DNA from: Leptasterias polaris
Lineage: Eukaryota > Echinodermata > Asteroidea > Forcipulatida > Asteriidae
Direction: 5' to 3'
Assembly: GCA_037783415.1 (NCBI GenBank)
Contig: JAZGTN010000117.1
Location: 1,116,001 to 1,180,000 of the forward strand
Length of the DNA: 64,000 nucleotides
Below the pieces are notes generated by a model. The model did not search any database. It worked only from the letters and a program-made list of their open reading frames with translations, and was not told the DNA's origin. The stretch's first letter is position 1. Every line of letters starts with the position of its first letter. A program made the position numbers and the translations under genes. This document shows, piece by piece, positions 55,366 to 64,000 of this stretch.

Positions 55366-55371
55366 AATAAA
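55366..55371 (+). terminator. Candidate poly-A signal of DRC10 copy A
   Basis: This is the first exact AATAAA after the stop codon, 1.15 kb away. Using it would put the whole long inverted repeat inside the 3' UTR. An earlier non-canonical signal is possible. Confidence 0.35.
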
Positions 55372-57179
55372 ATCTACAAAATGTTCCTGTGATATTAATA
55401 CCAAAATGCATGGCTATACTTAAAACAGCTATGAAGAAAAATTATTACTTCGTACAAAGGAGCACAAATCCCAGTAAATCGTCTCCTGTTTAATATCCCA
55501 AAAAGCTTCTCTGAACCAAAATAATTTCCATTTGAACATGTTTAAAAGTTAATGCAGTTATCTTTGTGTTTATTATATTGTTATGTTTGCATGTTTGTTC
55601 TTGAAGTTATATAAGATTGTGCTATTTATGGGTATACATCGTTAATGATTTCAACATAAGAGATTCATGAGGAAGTTGTCATATAAATCATTGTTTTCAT
55701 ATTTTGTACAGCAATCAAATGTGTATTAAATAAATTACCGCATAAAATGTACAATACAGTTATGATCTTGTTTGATAAATTGCAAGTTGCAAATTGACCG
55801 TAAATAATGTACAAATTGTAAAGGATTTTCCTTCAGCCACTCCTACATACTATTTCATGCACAGTAATGCTAGAATGCGCAGCCCACATTATCATTTTGA
55901 GGAAGTGTTTCTCGAATTAACCTTTTTGCTAAAAATAGGCCATTCTCATTGGGGACGGTGGGTCCAACAAGAACCAAGCTTATATTCCCCAAAAATTTGA
56001 AGCATTCTTTGGGTTTCCAACACACTATAAGACCCGAGCTTCTTACTTTTTAAAATTATTATTCAGTTTAGAAATAGAGCAGTTGTTAGAAAGAGAATTA
56101 ACGTAGTAGGTTACAAATTATATTGTTTGTCTTTAAATAACAGCAGAATTACAACTGTACACATATTGTAGTTCACGTATAGAGTCATTTATGGAAAGCA
56201 GACTTGGTTGAATAAAGGCTTTGTACATGTTTAGATGATCACATTCATTCAGTTCTCAGAACTGATGTTTTTTTAAGTCGCGGCAGTCCAAACGTAATTT
56301 TTAGTATTGGTTAAAGTGATTGTGCTTTTTTTGAGAAGAGTAGGCTACACATGTACATTAGTCCCACATTTAAGTTTTTTAGCATGGTAGAACAAAGCTA
56401 ACATCTCATTCCTTTTAAGTTATTATTCAAACAAAAACATTATTCTATCTATGTATATTTACATGTACTTGTTACAATAATAGTGATAACAAAAATGAAT
56501 AAGGAACATGAAGGTTCAGAATCCAATACATGTAGTCAGAATTTGACCGAAGAAGTGACGTGGGTTTACAGAAAGAAAAACTTCATTCTATTTTAAGGTG
56601 TTCGGAGCAATACTCGGAACACCTCTCTAGTCTTTGTGATGTGGGAGTATATTCCAGAGGAGGTTTCTGCACAGTAAAGGAAGATGATGATGTCATAAAC
56701 ACCCAAATGTCTAGTTTTCTTCTTCCTGTCAAATATTCTCTACAGCATAACTCAAGATTGAAATTGAACTGAACATTGAAACACACCATCACCTCAAAAT
56801 CAAAACGGAACAAACTTAAATATGTCATGATGACGACATCTGGTTTTAAAACACATTAAAGCAAATTTAAAATCTGAAGAAAAAATACTCAACTCCTACA
56901 CCACATGATGATTTTTTTTTTTACAATAGGTCTTCATAAATTAAACAAACGCAACACAGGTGGGACCCCACATGACATTGACTTGAGGTTCAAACCGGAA
57001 GTTGAAAATATCAAAAATTCATATCTCAAGAACTACTAATCATTTCATTACAATGTTTACATTAGACTGCTAAAACTTTAGCACAGAGATGATACCAATT
57101 TGATCTTAACTTCCAGTTAATTCCCACGTGCAATGACCCACATTTAATCTGCATACATTTCAATCGCATATTTGTATAT

Positions 57180-57185
57180 TTTATT
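57180..57185 (-). terminator. Candidate poly-A signal of DRC10 copy B
   Basis: Minus-strand AATAAA lies 111 nt after the stop codon, a usual distance for a short 3' UTR. Confidence 0.5.
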
Positions 57186-57295
57186 AGATTGAACGTTGAG
57201 TATTAACCTGCTTTTCGGAAAAACCTGAACATCCAGTTTTTGCCATACATTTTTACATAGCAGCGGAATTGAAAATACTGTTACTTCCTTTCTGC

Positions 57296-60200
57296 TCATT
57301 TTTTCCTTTTTTTCTTCTTCTTTGCCTTGAGAGCTTTACGATGTCTGTATTCTTTCCATAATCTCTGGAATTTTGTAGCCGCTTCATTTCTTGCCAATTC
57401 TCGTAGTTTAGACTCTCTTGTCTCACGAGCTCTCTCCTTTTCTTCCACGATAATGAGGTACTCTGACTCTAAGGTGGTGTAGCGTTCTTCAAGCACATTC
57501 AGTTGAGCCTTCTCTTCAGTGTAAATAGCGTCTGCATCTTCAAATTCGTACTAGTTGAGGGAAGGGGATCAAGTAAATAATGTTACTAACAGTTCAATGG
57601 TGAAATGGAAAGTGATGACCTCCAAAGGTGGATTTATTGTGAGGTTCCTGTTTCTGGAATAAGTGGCTTAAGGAATGTTAGAAATAAGCCTCGTTGTGAA
57701 ACTAAAATACATTCCCATTTGTGTATCTCCATCTAAAACAAAGAGTATAACAAACGAAACAACGTCATCATAAAACAATCAGACTGAAATATTATGACGA
57801 ATCATCGCGGTAAATACAATAAATAAATGCCCCCAATATTGAACGAACAAACAAAAAAACAAACAAAAACAAAAAAAAACACTTTTAACTTATGGCGAGG
57901 GATTGTCAAGTCCCCAATTCGCTTCAAAGTTTAAGACGATTCCCATTGTAGCTGTAGATTCGAGTAGATCCCCATTATAGTTCTTATATTTTCTTAACCC
58001 GCAAACTATGGGTCTTAAAACAACTCTGTGGCAATTGGCCTATCTTGAGAAAAACATACCTGTCGATCAGTCATGTCAGTGTCGTATTTCAGAATCCAGT
58101 TCTCAACTTCTGTTTCAATTTTGAATTTTCTCTGAGAACAAAATAAAACAAATATTGGTCAGACATTGTGCTTTAATATTCGCAACCTAATGGTGACCGA
58201 GAACAAAACAGAAAAGGGAAAATAAAAGGTCTTCATGGGGGAATTCTAAAGACTGAGGTGCTCGGCATGAAATTTTGTGTAAACAAACTATGGGAGGTTG
58301 TTAACTACAGGGGCTTACGGAATGGCCCTTCTGTGGTTCTTTTACACAATGGCACAATGGACCTCACAAAGTTTTTCTTTGTTCAACTTTGACCCCACAG
58401 AGGAATTTTGAGAAAAGGGAACAATAGAACAACGATAGCAGGACCCTACAAACTAAATCACGAAGTGTATAGAACAAAGGAATGTCCACAGAGTGACTGC
58501 AACACAGAGCTATGTGTGCTTGTGTGTTGGGGGGGGGGGGGGGGGGGGGGAGGGGGCAGACAACTATTTCACTGCGCAATAAAATTAATATGATACACAT
58601 TGTTTACTTTCTGCTTAGATGTAGTTTTCAGTATAATTTAATTGTGGTTTATTAGTAATGTAGTTTTCTGATAAATTAATATTTCCAGTAGTTTTATTTA
58701 TGATTGTGTGTTATTTATTTATTTTTCTTTCTGTATTGCATGTATTCAAACAGAGTTTCCTACATGGTGGGACAAATAAAAATTGAATTGAATTGCATTG
58801 AATTGAATGTCACCTTTCTGAGTGTGAGCTCTCGTTCTCTGTGTTCCGTGATGCTTGAAGAAAGTTGAGCTTTCAGTGACTGTAATTCTGCCAGTAGTTT
58901 GTCTTGTTTTCCTGCCCAATTCTTGGTATCTGCTTGCTGCTGTTTGTCAGACTCGGACTTTGCACGGCGTATGAAATCCTCACTCAGTTTTTCAATCTGG
59001 TTCAAATTTGATTTCAGACGACGAATCTCCTCATTTTGCTTTGAAATCTAGAGGTGATCAATACAAATAATTTAGCACTAGATAGACCTTGATTTATTCT
59101 ATGGATAAGGGGTGGTCAAAAATTCACACGGCAGTCAATTGATGAATTTGTTCTATTTAGCAGTTCCAAAATATTATCGTGAGCGACACATGAAATGTTT
59201 TTATCTTTAAAACATTCTGTTTTAGTATATTTATTTCATTTTTCCCCATTCCTTAAAAGCTTGAAATTTTCGGTCACAAAACGAACGTATTTTTATTTAT
59301 ATAAAATAAAACAGAAACAAAACAACGAAATAGGGGTAAGATTCCTTTCAGTGTTATATACGGTAACAGGCACCCATCATTATGTTTATCAACAACAATA
59401 TCAGGTTAGATACACAAATGGAATGAAGATGGAATGACCTACCTCAGTATATTTGACATCCTGAGCATGTCTGAGTTCTGCGGATAACTTCTTTATTAGT
59501 TGAGCATTCTTCCTCTCACGAACATCTATGAGAGATAGATAATCTGCTTCATCTTTTTCTTCAATGGGTGTGGTCAGCAACCTTTTAAAGATGAATCCTC
59601 TAAGCTCCTTCATGTTCGTGATGAGGTTGTTGGACTGACCATCCCTGCAGTCTTGCCACCCCGCTCTGATTACACTTAAAGCAGGCGGGTTCAATGAGAG
59701 AAGACGGAGGATGTTACGGGTCGCGAAACTCATCTGTTTTTTCAAGACGGAAAGGGACTCCATCAAGTGCTGCTCTGCTTCTGCTGAGTGGTTCTCAACT
59801 ACATCTTCATCTGTATCCATCTCCGTCACATGACTGCTGCTGAGACTGGGCGATTTACCAATACTTCCTTTCCAAGACACCGGTGTGGATTTCAAACGAG
59901 ACGATGATCTTGACAAATATTTTGGGTTCAACCTGTTGTACACATCGGTGTAAGATTTATTGAGGAGTGAATGTTCATCTAAAGCTGTGAGAAGTTCAGT
60001 TCCAAACACATCACCAAATCTTTCCAGATTCTCTGTGACATATGGAAGCAATGTTACCACTTCAACCCGTTTAATACTGTCATCAAGTACAACAATGACA
60101 CGCTGTGACTCTACAGAAGTCAGTTTCTTCCGACCGGGGTCGTCACCACGACCATCAGCAACGTTTAGGGGTTGTTTCACTTCCTCTGAACTTTTGGGAG

Positions 60201-60315
60201 GACTTTCTCGAGGAGGTTCAAATGATACTTCATCGTTATAGAGTTCGTCCACTTTGACATTATTTAAGGCTGCTTCTAACCCTAAAACTTCATCCATTGA
60301 TCGTCGCGCAGCCAT
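57296..60315 (-). CDS. IQCD: Dynein regulatory complex subunit 10, copy B, four exons
   Basis: This is a second DRC10 gene, convergent with copy A. Exons (minus): 60315-59443, 59047-58814, 58131-58060, 57550-57296, all phase 0, giving 477 residues. Exons 2 and 3 have exactly the lengths of copy A (234 and 72 nt). The core [20 protein letters not shown] and [12 protein letters not shown] is kept, while the N-terminal 60 residues and the region around 130-170 differ freely. The IQ motif reads F454-Q455-xxx-K459-xxxx-R464, so the first I and the central R are changed, and calmodulin binding may be weaker. The Lys-rich tail is shorter. Introns are smaller than in copy A and free of recognisable transposons. 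It arose by inverted duplication, or by tandem duplication followed by inversion. Confidence 0.92.
58529..58550 (+). repeat. G22 homopolymer in DRC10 copy B intron 2
   Basis: About 22 G in a row, then AGGGGG. Length is likely to vary between alleles and assemblies. Confidence 0.9.
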
Positions 60316-61697
60316 TTGTAAATTTCAGGTTTTATCTTGGCTTTTCAGTTTACTTACTAGATTTAATTCTTCAAATGTGATGGCTCTTAAGACTATTCGT
60401 ACATTGACCACGGAAATATTCTGGCATAGTAACAATTTCGATTCAACCATGCAAATCAAAGTGGAGATGAATAAGTAACAATTCCAAATGAATACAGCCA
60501 AACGCACTAGGTCATACCATTAAACGTGAACTCCATTATAAAGTTTAGATCTCCATTATAATGTCTCCTGCCATAAAACACAAATGGAAGTTTGGCACAA
60601 AGCACGAAAACCATCCACTTCATCCCTGGCTCCTGCAACTGGACTCAAGGTAAATCCTCTCCTAAAACAATCGAAGACTGAATATTGGCATAAATACCAA
60701 TGAACCGATGAATTTCAAAGCACAAGTTGAGATTCCTTTTGGGGAATTTGGAGAAAGCTGTTAGTTTTGTACGCGTACCGGTACTGAAGCTGTGGTTATG
60801 GTAAATACAATACAATAATATGAAAGCCTCTTTACAATTACAGACATACGCGGTTAGAAAAATAGTCATACTTAACAAGAGGTTTCATAAAATAAATTAT
60901 GATCCTAAAAAATTGTGTATTGAAAGATGTTAACTTTATTTTTGAAAACGGAACTATGTTGTTTGTTTTACTATCTTGGTTTGTTATTACTTGGTTTTGC
61001 GGATGAATCGGAGAATGATTGCGTTGTTTGAGCTGTTGCTATGAGTGTTGCTAATGGAAGCAACGTTTTTATTCGATTTCAATGAAAGCAATACCTCCAT
61101 TATGAATGCTCACTAACCTTAACGAACAAGATTGAGATTTCCGTGACATGAAACAAATTGCCAAAAACTACTTTGAATTAGAAAAGGGGCATTACAGGAA
61201 CATAATTACAACATTTATCACAAAGAGCCAACTTGTAATCGATTCAAATTGAGACAATTTATGTAACATTTAGGTAAACTGTCTTAAGTTAATTCATCTT
61301 TCTAAAAAACAACTACCCAAAACATGACAACACAAACAGACCTATATCGTACCCCACCTAAACAGGACATAAATACCTCAGACACATTGTTTGACTCAAT
61401 TTCAATAACGGACTAAGCAAAATTAATAGCTGGCCATAGCGAGTATGTAGACTTACCTCAACCTAGTCTATTTAAACTAATCAAGTGTTGAAATCAATTC
61501 CAATGTTTTATTTTTTACTGCTGTAATTTCTGAAAACCACGTACTCGCCATGGAAATGTAATGCCCTTGGTTACATGACATTTCAAATTATCGTTTCAAA
61601 CTATAGGCCTACTGTTGTTATACAGCACACAAACTCCTCTTTATATTCCAAGAATACAGACTGTTCGACTCGGAATTGTTCAATATCTCGTAAGCAT

Positions 61698-61718
61698 ACA
61701 CACACACACACACACACA
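61698..61718. repeat. (AC)n microsatellite
   Basis: About ten uninterrupted AC units between AAGCAT and AAAAAG. Confidence 0.9.
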
Positions 61719-62049
61719 AAAAGCCACCAATCAAGTAACATTATTTTGGAAAACCGAAAGCACGGCTACTTCTTTATACTTTGACGCTCTGGAAAGGAAA
61801 TGCTAAGTTTGAACAAAACAAAACACAAAACAAACAAACAAACTAGTATTATTTCAAAAGGCACGGTAAATTTGAATACGAATACAAAAATGTTTTCCAC
61901 TCTGATGATTACGGTGAATACGTTTGTGACCCTTGTAGTTCTCACTCAATTGTTATAAAAACCAACCACAGTTTGTTGCCATAGTTGAGTCCATAATCGG
62001 GTAGAAGTCATTTCGTGTGAGCTCGACGACATTGGTAGTTTAGATCTCC

Positions 62050-62075
62050 GTAACCCACTTTTTGTGGTGGGTTAC
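62050..62075 (+). repeat. Small hairpin, 9-bp stem
   Basis: GTAACCCAC pairs exactly with GTGGGTTAC over an 8-base loop (TTTTTGTG). Its role is unknown. Confidence 0.5.
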
Positions 62076-62754
62076 ACTCTGTTTGCAATCCCATCCCTTC
62101 GTCGTAAAGTTGGGAAATAGGGACGGACATCAAAAGGGGGCAAAAGAAGACAAAATAGAGAACGAACATACAAATTATACTAAAACTTAAATGTATAGAT
62201 CATTTTGGGGGATGATAAATTCATTCCTATCCGCATAGGCCAACACCTGACCTGTGGAAATTAGGTACTCACTTTAAGTACCCTAACGCCCCCCCCCCCC
62301 AAAAAAAAAACACCCCCCCAAACAACCCCATAAAATAGTGGGTTTATACGTTTTGTCAGAATGTTGACGTTTGTACGCCTTTATTTTGATTGCATCAAGC
62401 GAAATAAGAAATAGTAATATATGGGTCTTCACACTATTTTCTGAGTCAACGGAAATGTTTCACTCTGTAGAGTTTGTACAAGTAGCCTATATGAGCTTTA
62501 TAATCAGCGGGGTTTCATACTAAAACTAACTTATAATTACCGAGGCCAAATATTGTTAAGTAGAGTGTTGGTCTATAGATGTTGCATCACGTTTGGGAGA
62601 GAGCGCAGCTATTGCGTCTGACGCAACATGGACGCAACACGCAACTGATACCTGCGTGTTCATAACAGGCGCTGCGTTTGAACTTACAGACGGTTGTAAT
62701 TACTCTTGCGCATTACTATATTTTTGGTTGCGAAAATCTATATGCTTGCAAGTA

Positions 62755-64000
62755 ATGTTCAATACGAAGAAAATAATAAGGCAAAGAAAAATGCATGACC
62801 GGGACCAATCATCTAAGTTATTTAGCCGATTACGTCTTAAATGCGGTCGCTCCTCATCAATAAACTCAGATGAAAAATCCAGCAACGGGATACCACTCCA
62901 ACGTCACACAGTGTTTCGAAATGATGATCTATATGATGCGATTAATCGTGGAGATTTAAGTAAATGCAATGAGCTTCTTGAACTGGGTGTTATTGATCTA
63001 CAAGCAGGGGACCGTCCAAGCTATCCTTCTCATGAAGCAGTTAGATTTACTTCACCCCTACAGTACGCGGTGATGCACAGAGAACCAGAGATTATAAAGC
63101 TATTACTTAGGTACGGTGCTGATCCTGATTGTGTGGATATTGAAGGCAAGACAGCTATACATACATTGATTCTATACTGGCCTCGATGCGTACCTAAAGG
63201 TAACTCAACCAAGTCACAAGAAAACGCTGCATATCAAAGGTATCTCCGAGCAGTAGACATCGTATGCCGAGACAGTCTTCGGAGACTTTGTGCCTTTGGT
63301 GGTAATCCAAACGCTCGGGACAACCGGCATCAGTCACCGTTACACTACGCTGCTAGATATGATATCCAAGGTGCGACAACAATACTTCTTGAATACGGTG
63401 CTCAAAAAGATTCCATGGATATAGACCGTAAGACGCCTCTGATGATAGCAGCAGCCATGGGAGAGGAAAGCTTGAAGGTTCTTCTGGAATCGAAACCAAA
63501 CTTCCATCTCACATGTATCGATGGAAAGACAGCACTTCATCATGCAATCGAGTCAAGATGCCCAAAGCATAAGAAGCAGCTTTGTGTAAAGTTGCTTCTA
63601 CAAGGAGGTGCTAACACGGATGTGTTGGATAAAACCAGAAACACAGCCCTCCATTATGCATGTAAGATACCCGACGAAACCATCATCCAGTGTTTACTAC
63701 GAGCACGGGCCAATCCTGATATCCGAGATGCAAACCTCATGACTCCTCTTCATCTACTTCTTCAGAATCCAAATAATCTTCTCAAGAAAGACATAATCCT
63801 AGATCTCGTAGATGCAACTCTTACTTACGGAATACTAAACGGAAAAGTTCCGTTGTCCCTCAGCCTTCCGTGGCTTACTGACCACTCCCCTCCATCTCTG
63901 CAGAGAATATGCAGGAAGATAACCCGCCACCAGATACTGAAGAATCATTATACAGATTCCAAGATGGAAAAGATCATGGAGGATGCCGTTGCCAGGTTAC
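62755..64000 (+). CDS. Ankyrin-repeat protein, probable SOCS-box (ASB) type, 3' end cut
   Basis: One frame is open from 62560 to the window end. The first ATG is at 62755 (62791 is an alternative), giving at least 415 residues without an intron. After a basic N terminus come ankyrin repeats at about 55-85 (eroded), 98-128 (TSPLQYAVMHREPEIIKLLL), 193-223 (SPLHYAARYDIQGATTILLE), 226-256, 257-290, 295-325 (TALHYACKIPDETIIQCLL) and 328-360. A 30-residue insert interrupts the second. Near the cut, PPSLQRICRKITRHQI resembles the start of a SOCS box, and ending at ARL would fit the LPLP..L second half, so it may be an ASB adaptor of Cullin-5 ubiquitin ligases. The repeats are certain; the SOCS box is inference. 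Confidence 0.85.
   Translation, partial: MFNTKKIIRQRKMHDRDQSSKLFSRLRLKCGRSSSINSDEKSSNGIPLQRHTVFRNDDLYDAINRGDLSKCNELLELGVIDLQAGDRPSYPSHEAVRFTSPLQYAVMHREPEIIKLLLRYGADPDCVDIEGKTAIHTLILYWPRCVPKGNSTKSQENAAYQRYLRAVDIVCRDSLRRLCAFGGNPNARDNRHQSPLHYAARYDIQGATTILLEYGAQKDSMDIDRKTPLMIAAAMGEESLKVLLESKPNFHLTCIDGKTALHHAIESRCPKHKKQLCVKLLLQGGANTDVLDKTRNTALHYACKIPDETIIQCLLRARANPDIRDANLMTPLHLLLQNPNNLLKKDIILDLVDATLTYGILNGKVPLSLSLPWLTDHSPPSLQRICRKITRHQILKNHYTDSKMEKIMEDAVARL

Larger units (their letters stand above)
54219..57295. other. Space between the convergent DRC10 copies
   Basis: No coding exon is seen in about 3.1 kb. It holds the 3' UTRs of both copies, a long inverted repeat (54763-55327) and an imperfect 12-bp-arm hairpin near 56597 (AGGTGTTCGGAG with CTCGGAACACCT). 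Further AATAAA words lie near 55725 and 56210. Confidence 0.5.
60316..62754. other. Upstream region of DRC10 copy B and of the ankyrin gene
   Basis: No exon is seen in 2.4 kb. GTTGCT..AGCAAC half-sites near 61046-61063 (GTTGCTAATGGAAGCAAC) resemble a widely spaced X-box, about 740 bp upstream of the copy B ATG. A C/A-rich low-complexity patch lies near 62290-62330. Confidence 0.4.

Overview
This window is animal nuclear DNA: about 39% GC by eye, intron-rich, and dense in short inverted-repeat elements, tRNA-derived SINEs, LINE fragments and minisatellites. The gene content and a repeat family whose ends read GGGCCC + AATTTCATAGAGCTGCTT suggest a marine invertebrate deuterostome, most likely an echinoderm. 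That assignment is inference; no mitochondrial or rRNA marker is present.

Layout. Positions 1-24,798 hold no protein gene I can support. They contain a 2-kb minisatellite (2.64-4.64 kb), tRNA-like SINE heads, six copies of a small structured motif (8.70-11.06 kb), a 39-bp minisatellite (10.2-10.8 kb), a hAT-type element with an exact 8-bp target duplication (12.6-13.3 kb), a 211-bp exon-like tandem array (14.4-15.0 kb), a degenerate array split by a 5'-truncated LINE (18.9-20.1 kb) and an almost perfect foldback (21.4 kb). Positions 24,799-48,490 (minus strand) carry a complete two-pore channel 1 gene (TPCN1) in 24 coding exons, 895 codons plus stop, whose phases all close. Its introns hold a piggyBac-like element, several MITEs, a LINE split by a SINE, and a foldback that abuts a splice donor.

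Positions 49,107-54,218 (plus) and 60,315-57,296 (minus) are two copies of the dynein regulatory complex subunit DRC10/IQCD. They are arranged tail to tail and share the same four-exon structure; the IQ motif is intact in the first copy and eroded in the second. TPCN1 and the first DRC10 copy are divergent and share 616 bp between start codons. IQCD and TPCN1 are also head-to-head neighbours in human (12q24.13, from memory), so this looks like old microsynteny. From 62,755 to the window end an ankyrin-repeat gene begins that appears to be entering a SOCS box when the window stops.

How they work together: TPC1 is an endolysosomal cation channel and DRC10 is a structural and regulatory subunit of motile cilia. 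Their link is chromosomal (probable bidirectional promoter), not an evident pathway. The most unusual non-genic signals are the six-copy motif with a covarying closing stem and a possible pseudoknot partner, and the transposons carrying an AAAATGGCGG initiator-like motif.
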